A stretch of DNA of 36,517 nucleotides from Terriglobales bacterium (GTDB lineage Bacteria > Acidobacteriota > Terriglobia > Terriglobales > Acidobacteriaceae). Shown here piece by piece: positions 28,528 to 36,517 of the stretch. Both the position numbers and the translations under genes were made by a program. Location of the stretch: the NCBI GenBank assembly GCA_025927695.1, contig JAICLA010000003.1, forward strand, positions 1 through 36,517, read 5' to 3'. Each line of letters begins with the position of its first letter. Position 1 is the stretch's first letter. The notes under the pieces were generated by a model. That model saw only the letters and a program-made list of their open reading frames with translations. It made no database searches and was not told the origin of the DNA.

Positions 28528-29904
28528 CTAGTCAGCCTGCCCAGTGAGTTGAGGAATTGTGTACACGGGCTTGAACGGCTTACGCTGCTGCCAATCGTGA
28601 TATTGGTGGCAGAGAAAGCATCCGCTCTCTGCAGATGAATTGCTGGCCCCGCTATGGCAGCTGCGGCACGAATCAATTCCCGGTATCAGTACGTCTGAAG
28701 TCCGCGCGCTGGTCAGCGCGGCAGCGTGGCAGGAATCGCAACGGACAGCCGAGTGGGCGCTGTGATCGAAATACGAATGGCTGAACCAGCGTGTAGGCAT
28801 GGATGCAGGTTGTATCTTCGGCAAACCCAGTTGCGAGTCGTGCGCGTCCGGCGAGGTGGTTTCCGCATGGCATTGCTTACAAGTCTTGCCCCAGAGAAGG
28901 GTTTCATCCGAAGCGACTCTGTCCTTCAGCCAGTCATCAGGACTCTTCGCTTGCAGCGCTACTTGCTGCACGCCTGGAATGCGTCTGGTCGCGGCTTCGG
29001 TCTCGCGCCATGCCGCAGGATTCGTCTTCAAATATTGTGTGAGGGCCGTGCGCACGAACCCATCTACAACAGCCGGCGTCTCATGCGGCACCGAACCTGC
29101 AGCCTTTGTGTCAAAGGGCAACGAGTGGCATGCTATGCAATGCTTGTCATATGAGATTGGGCCCATGAGCGCCTCCCGAGAATCGCGCATGGGGCCTAGC
29201 GGAGCTTCGTTGGCAGACGCATGCTGCCATTGAGCTGAACCGAAGCGCCAGGGACCTTGCTGCTCACCCGAAGGACGATGACAATCCGAACATTCCAGGT
29301 CGACATTGCGAGTCTTTGAGCCCGGAGGCCCAAGCAAGCCAGATTTCATGTGCACCGAGTGGTTGAAAGCGATGGTCGTTAGATCAGGCTTCTTCAAGGC
29401 CGCAAATTCAGGGTGCTGCTTACCAAAACTAAGGATGGCGTTCACCATATGCGGCGAACCGTGCGTGGTCTTTAGATCAGAGTGGCACTGCGTGCAGTTC
29501 TGGTCAGCCGTGCGCGCGAGTTGCACTGAACCCACGTGCTCGGCATGACAGGAGCCGCACGTGGGAGTGAAAGTCACAAGGTCAGCGTGATGTGCGGGCG
29601 CCTGGTGGCAGGTTAAGCAAGCTTGATCCTGTGCATGCTTCCTGAAACCGCCAACGCGCAACGTGCCAACAAAGTTTGCGTGACAAGTGTCACATTGCTT
29701 GCCTAGGACCGCGTGCGCGCGAGACATCTTGCCACTACTGTAAGGAACGCTGTCACCGCGCAAACCCTGGACTCCCAGCCAAGCGAGAAACAATACGGGC
29801 ACGCATGCGGCTAGCAGCGCAAGCGCGAGCTTGCGTCGCGTCCAGGTCTTGAAGTAATTCAAGTCATGGCGCGTTCCGAGTTGTTTAGCCGTGCGTTTGC
29901 GCAT
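28528..29904 (-). CDS. Membrane-anchored deca-heme c-type cytochrome
   Basis: Ten CxxCH motifs (CDTCH, CLTCH, CGSCH, CTQCH, CSDCH, CIACH, CKQCH, CDSCH, CRSCH, CFLCH); N-terminal TM anchor KLALALLAACVPVLFLAWLGVQGL. Confidence 0.9.
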   Translation of the reverse strand: MRKRTAKQLGTRHDLNYFKTWTRRKLALALLAACVPVLFLAWLGVQGLRGDSVPYSSGKMSRAHAVLGKQCDTCHANFVGTLRVGGFRKHAQDQACLTCHQAPAHHADLVTFTPTCGSCHAEHVGSVQLARTADQNCTQCHSDLKTTHGSPHMVNAILSFGKQHPEFAALKKPDLTTIAFNHSVHMKSGLLGPPGSKTRNVDLECSDCHRPSGEQQGPWRFGSAQWQHASANEAPLGPMRDSREALMGPISYDKHCIACHSLPFDTKAAGSVPHETPAVVDGFVRTALTQYLKTNPAAWRETEAATRRIPGVQQVALQAKSPDDWLKDRVASDETLLWGKTCKQCHAETTSPDAHDSQLGLPKIQPASMPTRWFSHSYFDHSAHSAVRCDSCHAAALTSARTSDVLIPGIDSCRSCHSGASNSSAESGCFLCHQYHDWQQRKPFKPVYTIPQLTGQAD

Positions 29905-29911
29905 CGTCTCT

Positions 29912-30802
29912 CTAGTACCGCAAAGCGACCACCGCGTGGATCAGGCCCAAAACCATTACCGCTGCTGCCAACGGCACATGGCCCAACAGCCAGCTGTGCA
30001 GCCAGCGATGATATTTCGATTGCCGGTCGAGATCGCGTTTTTCCTGGCAAATGTTTTCCAGGTCATTGAATATCTCATGCAACATTTCCGGAGACACCGT
30101 GCGCATCTGCTCGAACAGGAGTTTCGATTCGCGTTCGCTGCGCAAGTTAGAACCGCGCGCACTGCGGGCGGAAAGATAGGGGCGGATCTGGTCAGAATAA
30201 ACTTCAGTCAAATGGCTGCGTGTTTGAGAATTCACTAACTTCAGTGTGAGCGCTGCTATTCGGCGCTCGTTGGACATAGCCGGCGCCAGCAGACCTTCCA
30301 GCGTAGGCGAGAATGCAAGGCGCAATCTATCTGCTTCTTCTACCAGTTGCGCACGCACACGATCGATCTGGTCATAGATGGTCTCCATGGCCACCCGTTC
30401 GGTGATCAGGTTCGGCAGGTAATGTTGCAGCACTGCGCCGAAAATGCCGCTGGCAATGACCAGCGATAGCAGGATCATGAGAATCGTTGTAAGTGAACCA
30501 CCGAGCGAAAATCCCGCATGGAAAAGAATGATGGGATATGAAAGCAGCCCGAGCCACAGATGGCCGCGCATCCACGTCTGCGCGCGCCCGATCCGCCAGG
30601 TGGTGAACCGCTTGCGCAGGCTGAGCAGCGTGGCGAAGATCATCAGTCCATAGCCAACGACTCCGAAAGCAATGCCGATCGCGCTACCGCCGCTCGGACC
30701 ATGCGCAGACTCCAGCGAATAAGGAACGTAGACGGCCAGCGACACGAGGAAGAGGATCGCGGTAACGATGGCCCATCGCTTGTGTGTATGGTCGATGCGC
30801 AA
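29912..30802 (-). CDS. Cytochrome b-like integral membrane protein
   Basis: About 5 hydrophobic helices with His in or near membrane (MRGHLWLGLLSYPIILFHAGFSLGG; WLHSWLLGHVPLAAAVMVLGLIHAVVALRY); TTG start directly after the upstream stop. Confidence 0.7.
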   Translation of the reverse strand: MRIDHTHKRWAIVTAILFLVSLAVYVPYSLESAHGPSGGSAIGIAFGVVGYGLMIFATLLSLRKRFTTWRIGRAQTWMRGHLWLGLLSYPIILFHAGFSLGGSLTTILMILLSLVIASGIFGAVLQHYLPNLITERVAMETIYDQIDRVRAQLVEEADRLRLAFSPTLEGLLAPAMSNERRIAALTLKLVNSQTRSHLTEVYSDQIRPYLSARSARGSNLRSERESKLLFEQMRTVSPEMLHEIFNDLENICQEKRDLDRQSKYHRWLHSWLLGHVPLAAAVMVLGLIHAVVALRY

Positions 30803-32989
30803 TCAGTCAATCGCCTTCAAATGTTTTTGGTCCACCATGTCAGCAAAGAAGTCGGTGGGCGTGACACGATGCGCGGCGTCATGCGGACATGAGTACACGC
30901 AGCTCGGTTCAGGGTGATCATGGCAAAGATTGCACGATGTGGCCTTACGGATGACTCGAGCTTTCTTCAAACGCGCCTGTGCATCGCCCGCTTGCGCAAA
31001 CACCTCGCCTGACTCTTTAACCGCGAACTCCTGCAGATTGATGTTTCCATACGGACAATTGTTCGCGCAGACACCACAGCCAATGCACCAATCTTCAATA
31101 ATGACTTCCAAAGAATTCTTTCTGCGGATGGCGCCCACCGGGCAGCCGACCATGCATAGCGGGTCGCGGCACTGCCGGCACGACGTGGCGACAAGGTAGT
31201 GATCGAATCGAAGGCCGTCGCGGATGAGGCGCGTGACACCATCATGCGAATCGGCGCAGCCTTTCACGCATTGGTCGCAGCGCGTGCACTTTTCCAGATC
31301 AAGCACGAGCAGGCTCTGCGCTTCCATCAAGCCTTGCTGCAGGAACTGATCGACAGGAACCGTGCTGACCTGTTTGAAACGGTTTTTGTTCTCTCTGATT
31401 CGGTCGTCTGACACGGCTTTGAGTCTGTCCGCGATGTCAGGGAACGTCGCCATCATCTCGTTGAAATCATGCGCGGAGATCTTCACGACTTCCGTGTGGT
31501 CTAGCGCGGAACAGGTCGCAGTACGAACGCCGCCGCCACCGAGCAGACCGATCTCGCCGAAGTAACTTCCCTTTGACAAATAGGCCAGAACCAATTCGCC
31601 GCCAGGATAATGCTCTGTGACTTTCACGAAACCGATGCGGACTAGATAGAAGGCGTCTGCCTTATCGCCTTGTTCAAAGATCACGTCTCCCGGCGCATAA
31701 CGAATGAGTTCAACTTCCTCACGCAAATGCTCGATGAAGTTTGACGTCAGCGTCGAGAAGATGGGCACGCTGCGCAGGTGCGTTTCCAGCGCACGCTGGC
31801 GATAGTTGAGTTCCAGTTGCGCGCGGAAGGTCTTGTTCTTCTGCATCACGTCAAGCACGTTGCGCAGCATCTCTAGCATCACGCAGTCGGTCTCAGCCCG
31901 CACCGTGGCAGAGCGTGGATAGAAACTCATGCAGGTCATCTCGCCGAAGAGTTCGCCGGGACCTAGCTTCGCGACCGGATTGTCATACTCAAGATCAATG
32001 TTGGCGTCGATGGAGATGAATTTCTTGATGAGATTTTCTTCTTCGCGTTGATGGTCCGCGCGGCCTTTAAGCTTGTTTCTCAGCTTGCTGAAAAAACCAT
32101 TGCCGGTGCCTTCCGTATCGACGTGCCCCTGTGGACTGGCCAGGTAGATGTCGACGGTGCCTTCGAGAATATAAAACGCCGTGGAACCGTAATCGCCTTC
32201 ACGGAAAATGATGTCGCCTTTCTTGTAATTGCGCTTCACGATGGCGCCGCGATTCAACTCAAGAAATGTTCCGGATACGCCTTTGAAGACCGGCAGCTGC
32301 AGCAGCTCTTTTACGTCGAGCGAGAGGCCTTCGTCTTCCTGTAAGTGCTGGCCCACTACCTTCTTGTTAGTCAGCGCGCCCGTGGGACAAGAGACCATAC
32401 ACTCACCGCATGAGACGCAGGACGAACTGCCCATGGGCGAATCCATATCAAATGAGATGGCCGCGGCGTAGCCTTTGCCTTGACGAGCAATGACATTGTT
32501 ATGCCGCACTTCGCCGCAAGCACGGATACAGCGGTCGCAGAGGATGCACGCAGAGTGGTCCACCAAAATGCTAAGGGAAGATTCGTCTTGGCCGCGCGGT
32601 GCGGCGCGTTTGGTGAAACGCGACTCGCTCACGCCATAAAGCTGCGCGAAGGTCTCGAGTTCGCAGTCGCCGGAATGTTGCTGGCGTACACAGGGGCTGG
32701 GGTGATCTGCGACCAGCAGTTCCACCAGGCTGCTGCGCGCTGCCTGAATCTCAGCAGTGTTGGTCTTCACCTGCATGTTCTGGTCGCATTGGCGGATGCA
32801 CGATGCCGCATAGACGCGTGCACCGACATCGACCACACATAAGCGGCAAACCGCCACGGGGCCCTCGTTCTGCTGATGGCAGAGCGTGGGGATGGGAATG
32901 TCATGCATTCGCGCGGCGTCAAAGATCGTGGTGCCGATAGGCACTTCGACCTTGCGGCCGTCAATAGTGAGATGGACCATATCGCTCAT
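30803..32989 (-). CDS. NuoG-like Fe-S protein with two internal cNMP-binding domains and a C-terminal DmsB/HybA-like 4Fe-4S domain
   Basis: N-terminal 2Fe-2S (LCHQQNEGPVAVCRLCVVDV), CILCDRCIRACGEV, CVSCGECMVSCPTGAL; cNMP cassettes FGEMTCMSFYPRSATV and FGEIGLLGGGGVRTATC; C-terminal CTRCDQCVKGC, CRQCRDPLCMVGCPVGA, CIGCGVCANNCPYG, CNLCHDHPEPSCVYSCPHDA. Confidence 0.9.
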   Translation of the reverse strand: MSDMVHLTIDGRKVEVPIGTTIFDAARMHDIPIPTLCHQQNEGPVAVCRLCVVDVGARVYAASCIRQCDQNMQVKTNTAEIQAARSSLVELLVADHPSPCVRQQHSGDCELETFAQLYGVSESRFTKRAAPRGQDESSLSILVDHSACILCDRCIRACGEVRHNNVIARQGKGYAAAISFDMDSPMGSSSCVSCGECMVSCPTGALTNKKVVGQHLQEDEGLSLDVKELLQLPVFKGVSGTFLELNRGAIVKRNYKKGDIIFREGDYGSTAFYILEGTVDIYLASPQGHVDTEGTGNGFFSKLRNKLKGRADHQREEENLIKKFISIDANIDLEYDNPVAKLGPGELFGEMTCMSFYPRSATVRAETDCVMLEMLRNVLDVMQKNKTFRAQLELNYRQRALETHLRSVPIFSTLTSNFIEHLREEVELIRYAPGDVIFEQGDKADAFYLVRIGFVKVTEHYPGGELVLAYLSKGSYFGEIGLLGGGGVRTATCSALDHTEVVKISAHDFNEMMATFPDIADRLKAVSDDRIRENKNRFKQVSTVPVDQFLQQGLMEAQSLLVLDLEKCTRCDQCVKGCADSHDGVTRLIRDGLRFDHYLVATSCRQCRDPLCMVGCPVGAIRRKNSLEVIIEDWCIGCGVCANNCPYGNINLQEFAVKESGEVFAQAGDAQARLKKARVIRKATSCNLCHDHPEPSCVYSCPHDAAHRVTPTDFFADMVDQKHLKAID

Positions 32990-34713
32990 GCGCGTTTCCC
33001 CTCAAAGCACACACCCGCAGGACACTGGCGATTCAATATGTGCGCGTCAATCTCTGGGCGGAAATGTTTGATGACCGACTGAATAGGAGCAGGCAATATC
33101 TGGCCTAATCCGCAAATGGATGTTTGCCGCAGCGTGTGAGACAGCTCGTCGAGCAGCGGCATGTCGCTGGCAGTGAAGCGGCCTTGCGTCCATCCGGTGA
33201 GCATGTCCACCATTTTTTGCGAACCTACGCGGCACGGCACGCACTTGCCGCAGGATTCATTCCGATAGAACTTCACCGCGTTCAGCGCCATGTCAAGCAT
33301 GCAGGTACCTTCGGCACAGACTACGATAGCGCCCGAGCCCACCATGGAGCCGGCCTTCGCCATCACGTTCCAATCGAGAGGAAGATCAAGCATCGAGGCG
33401 GGCAGATATCCTGACGAAGGGCCTGACGGCGCGTAGCCCACGATCTTCTTGCCCGCCGGCGGCCCGCCTGCGTAGTTGTTGATCAACTCGGTGTAAGTAG
33501 TCCCCATGGGCACCTCGAACACGCCGGGGTTCACCACATCGCCGCTCACGCCGACGAACTTCAGCCCGAATGCGCCATTCTTGCCGTGGGACTTATACCA
33601 GGCGGAGCCTTTTGCCAGGATTGCGGTCGCGAAGGCAAAAGTCTCTACGTTGTTGATCACGGTGGGCTTGTTCCATAGCCCATGCATAACAGGAAAGGGT
33701 GGCTTGTTGCGCGGCTCTGAGCGCTTGCCTTCGATCGCTTCGAGCAGCGCAGTCTCCTCCCCGCAGATGTATCCGCCTGGACTTACAAAGATGGAGAGAT
33801 CAAAGCCGAGTCCCGACACAAGGATATTCGGCCCTAGGATCTTCTTCTCATAGCAACGGTCGATCTCTTTTTGCAGGATGTGTTCCTGCTCTTCGTACTC
33901 ATGCCGGATGTAGAGAATGCCTTTTTTCGCGCCGGTGATCAGGCCTGCAATGATCATGCCCTCGATCACCAGATGCGGCAGATGCGTCATGATGAAGCGA
34001 TCTTTGATGGTGCCGGGTTCGCTTTCGTCCGCATTGCAGACGATGAATTTCTCGTCGCCCGCGGCGTCACGTACAGCTTCCCACTTCATGCCGGTAGGAA
34101 ATCCGGCGCCGCCCATGCCGCGTAGCGCGCTGTCACGCAACACCCCGATGGCTTCAGCCCATTTTGGCGCAGCAAGCAAATCCTGGAGAACTTTGTAAGG
34201 CCGCTGGCCTTCGTAAGGATCTGTGAGCAATGTGGGCGACGCGGCCCCGTTATGCGCCGCCTTCGTGGGGTGGCCTAGCAGCGCTTGATCAATCAGATCG
34301 CCGGCCGAGGAAACCGTCAGGTGGTCGTAATAATCATCGCCGATGCTCATGGCCGGAGCGTGATCGCATCGGCCAAGGCACGAGGCAGGACGCAAGGTGA
34401 AATCGACATCTGCAGTCGTGCGGAACCGGTCCTTGATGCCTGCAAACAGTTTGTCTGAGCCGCGGAGATGGCAGCTCATGTCCGTGCACACATTCACGTT
34501 CACCTTGGCGGGCTTCTGCAAATAAAAGTGCGGATAAAAACTGGCGACCGTATAAACGTTTTTTACGTCAATGCCGCGGCGCTCCGCCACCTGCTTCATC
34601 TGAGCCGCAGGCAGAAAGCCATACACTCGCTGGATATGCTTCAGTTCCGCGAATATGCCTTCGAGCTTGCGGTCGGCCACGGGGCCCCGCGCTGGTGACG
34701 TGCTGGTTGTCAA
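32986..34713 (-). CDS. NuoE-NuoF fusion (NADH:acceptor oxidoreductase diaphorase subunit, HoxEF/HndAC-like)
   Basis: NuoE 2Fe-2S motifs CTDMSC and CLGRC; NuoF MGGAGFPTGMKW, GGYICGEETALLEAIEG, SCGKCVPCRVG, SICGLGQ; ends CPAGVCFEGKRA. Start reassigned to TTG 34713 (GGAG ribosome site) from ORF track start 34761. Confidence 0.9.
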   Translation of the reverse strand: MTTSTSPARGPVADRKLEGIFAELKHIQRVYGFLPAAQMKQVAERRGIDVKNVYTVASFYPHFYLQKPAKVNVNVCTDMSCHLRGSDKLFAGIKDRFRTTADVDFTLRPASCLGRCDHAPAMSIGDDYYDHLTVSSAGDLIDQALLGHPTKAAHNGAASPTLLTDPYEGQRPYKVLQDLLAAPKWAEAIGVLRDSALRGMGGAGFPTGMKWEAVRDAAGDEKFIVCNADESEPGTIKDRFIMTHLPHLVIEGMIIAGLITGAKKGILYIRHEYEEQEHILQKEIDRCYEKKILGPNILVSGLGFDLSIFVSPGGYICGEETALLEAIEGKRSEPRNKPPFPVMHGLWNKPTVINNVETFAFATAILAKGSAWYKSHGKNGAFGLKFVGVSGDVVNPGVFEVPMGTTYTELINNYAGGPPAGKKIVGYAPSGPSSGYLPASMLDLPLDWNVMAKAGSMVGSGAIVVCAEGTCMLDMALNAVKFYRNESCGKCVPCRVGSQKMVDMLTGWTQGRFTASDMPLLDELSHTLRQTSICGLGQILPAPIQSVIKHFRPEIDAHILNRQCPAGVCFEGKRA

Positions 34714-34732
34714 AGATTGTCTCCGGTGGGGG

Positions 34733-34761
34733 ATTATAATCTGCCCCGCGGGACCTACCAA
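34733..34761 (-). promoter_or_regulatory. Sigma-70-type promoter for the NuoEF/Fe-S/cytochrome b/deca-heme operon
   Basis: Minus strand TTGGTA-N17-TATAAT (34761-34756/34738-34733), about 20 nt upstream of proposed start 34713. Confidence 0.6.
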
Positions 34762-34832
34762 TCGGCAATGTTACTGAGCATGTGCATTAATAAAAAGCTA
34801 GCCAAATTCGCCCCGGTCTCGGCTAGACTGTC

Positions 34833-36167
34833 ATGGCTTCTATGACGACCCTCGCCAGAAAGACGCGATCGGCAGTTGCGCAGACTCTATTTGTGGCGAC
34901 CTTTGCCCTTGCCGGCGCGCTTTGCGCGGCCGCTCAGCAATCTGTAGCCCATGAAGCGAAATACCTAGGACCCGGCTCCTGCAGCGCTGTGGCCTGCCAC
35001 GGCGGCCTGGCTCCTATGAACGTGACGCCTATCCTGCAGAACGAATACAGCATCTGGGTGGTCAAAGATAAGCACGCCAAAGCCTGGTCTGTACTGCAAA
35101 ACCCCGTTTCCCAACGGATGGCCAACATCCTTGGCATCGGCAAAGCGCAGGCCGCGCCAAAATGCCTCGCCTGCCACGCGCTGGCTATCACACCCGCGCA
35201 AAAGGGCCGCGACTTCGACAATACTGACGGCGTGAGCTGTGAGAGCTGCCACGGCCCGTCGTCCAACTGGCTGGGACCACATACCCTCAAAGGCGCGACC
35301 ACGGTGCAAAACATCGCGCTGGGCATGTTTGATACCAAAGACGTGATCAAGCGCGCTGAAGGCTGCATGACTTGCCACATAGGCACGGCAGACAAGTTTG
35401 TTGACCACGAAATGATCGCCGCCGGACATCCTGACCTGGTCTTCGAACTTGACGCTTATCTCGCCGTTGAGCCGCCGCATTGGAAAGCCAATCCGGATCC
35501 ATTCAATGGCGTGCGCGTCTGGAGCGTAGGTCAAGCCGTTCAGCTTTCGGAGAGCCTAAAGCGGCTCTCGCGACGCGCGAATGGTCCGATTTGGCCGGAA
35601 TATGCTGAGCTTGATTGCATGAGTTGCCATCACAGCTTGACCAAACCGGAAGATAGCTGGCGGCAGAATCTTGGTTATCACGATCGGCGGCCGGGAAATC
35701 CGGCTTACAACGATGCGCACTATGTTGTATTCCGCGCGCTGCTGAAAGATTGGGACGCCGGCGCGAGTAGCGACCTTGAGAAACAGCTTGATGTCGTCTA
35801 TCGCGAGACCACCAAACTCAACGGCGACCGCAAGGCAATCGCCTCCGCGGCTGATTCCGCTGCTGCCATCTCCGGTTCCCTGGCGCAGCGGCTGAACAAG
35901 ATGGAATTCAATCGCGAGTCCACCGCGCGGCTGATCCGCGCGATCTGCGCTGATGCTGACCACATATCAGCTGGTGGTGTGCGTTCAGCCGAGCAAGCGA
36001 CTATGGCTCTCGATTCCGCCCTGATCGCCTATTCCAAGTCTGCGGGTAACCAGCCGGAGACGCGTAACGCGGTTAATGCTCTGTTCTCGCAGCTGGACAA
36101 TCCCTCTGCGTACAACGCTCCCAAGTTTGCGGCGGCGATGAAGCACGTTAGCGCTTCCCTGCGCTAA
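34833..36167 (+). CDS. Exported multiheme c-type cytochrome (cytochrome c554-like), 5 heme motifs
   Basis: Signal peptide; CSAVACH (CX4CH), CLACH, CESCH, CMTCH, CMSCH. Confidence 0.87.
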   Translation: MASMTTLARKTRSAVAQTLFVATFALAGALCAAAQQSVAHEAKYLGPGSCSAVACHGGLAPMNVTPILQNEYSIWVVKDKHAKAWSVLQNPVSQRMANILGIGKAQAAPKCLACHALAITPAQKGRDFDNTDGVSCESCHGPSSNWLGPHTLKGATTVQNIALGMFDTKDVIKRAEGCMTCHIGTADKFVDHEMIAAGHPDLVFELDAYLAVEPPHWKANPDPFNGVRVWSVGQAVQLSESLKRLSRRANGPIWPEYAELDCMSCHHSLTKPEDSWRQNLGYHDRRPGNPAYNDAHYVVFRALLKDWDAGASSDLEKQLDVVYRETTKLNGDRKAIASAADSAAAISGSLAQRLNKMEFNRESTARLIRAICADADHISAGGVRSAEQATMALDSALIAYSKSAGNQPETRNAVNALFSQLDNPSAYNAPKFAAAMKHVSASLR

Positions 36168-36168
36168 C
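36147..36168. terminator. Hairpin spanning the stop codon of the penta-heme cytochrome gene
   Basis: Perfect 8-bp stem GTTAGCGC-TTCCCT-GCGCTAAC; no U-tract, so terminator function is uncertain. Confidence 0.35.
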
Positions 36169-36187
36169 GCTTCAAACTTACTGACAA

Positions 36188-36517
36188 CTAGAAGGTTGGG
36201 TTGCGCGGAAACTTCAGATACGGCAACTGCACATTGCCGATCATGATGTGATCTGCCCGTATTGCATCGGGCGGCTCGAAACCGATTGCGGCTTGCGCGG
36301 AGACGTAATCGTCTTGCTCCACGCCGTCGCCGGAGATGCCGAGCGCGCCCACAAGCACGCCATTCTTATAGAGCGGAACGCTGCCCGGGAAGAAGACAAC
36401 GCCGTTCTGGTTCGGGTTCGCCGGCTGGTGTCCGTTGGTACAAGGATGCGCGCGGTCGTACTGATACAACTGGAAAAATGGCCCGGGCGACGAGCCGTCA
36501 ATCCCTGATGGGAAGAA
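36188..36517 (-). CDS. GlcG/HbpS-like (heme-binding) family protein, N-terminus beyond the window
   Basis: FFPGSVPLYKNGVLVGALGISGDGVEQDDYVSAQAA signature; frame stays open to the right edge (FFPSGIDGSSPGPFFQLYQYDRAHP). Confidence 0.75.
   Translation of the reverse strand, partial: FFPSGIDGSSPGPFFQLYQYDRAHPCTNGHQPANPNQNGVVFFPGSVPLYKNGVLVGALGISGDGVEQDDYVSAQAAIGFEPPDAIRADHIMIGNVQLPYLKFPRNPTF

Noticed and set aside
34798-34826. CTAGCC/GGCTAG inverted repeat upstream of the penta-heme cytochrome gene
   Set aside because: Only 6-bp arms with a 17-nt spacer; may be an operator but chance occurrence cannot be excluded.
1-36517. CRISPR arrays, tRNA/rRNA genes, transposases or prophage genes
   Set aside because: No regularly spaced direct repeats, RNA-gene signatures or transposase/integrase motifs were recognised while reading; absence is by eye only and should be confirmed with tRNAscan-SE, CRISPR finders and ISfinder.

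Overview
GC-rich bacterial window, probably Acidobacteriota-like by gene style (inference, not proven). Left half (1-15.9 kb): edge-truncated Tat-signal protein plus cytochrome b subunit; an AT-richer glycine-rich membrane/coiled-coil orphan gene; dihydropyrimidinase divergent from preT-preA (reductive pyrimidine catabolism); serine hydrolase, DUF4440-like lipoprotein and TRIC/UPF0126 channel; a glcD-glcE-glcF-PD40 glycolate oxidase operon; a glycine-zipper/Asn-rich protein; a DUF58 protein. Middle (17.4-22.5 kb): a two-component system (PDZ-multiTM-GAF-PAS histidine kinase and sigma-54 response regulator) preceded by a near-perfect -24/-12 promoter, inverted repeats and an orphan intrinsic terminator, then msrB. 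Right part (22.6-36.5 kb): an electron-transfer island with an outer-membrane beta-barrel, a deca-heme cytochrome fused to LVIVD repeats, a second deca-heme cytochrome, a cytochrome b-like membrane protein, a NuoG-like Fe-S protein with two embedded cNMP-binding domains and a DmsB-like ferredoxin domain, a NuoE-NuoF fusion, a penta-heme cytochrome and a partial GlcG/HbpS-like protein. The strongest novelty candidate is this NADH-to-multiheme-cytochrome module with the cNMP-sensing Fe-S subunit. No tRNA, rRNA, CRISPR array or transposase was recognised. All family calls come from motif reading without database searches.
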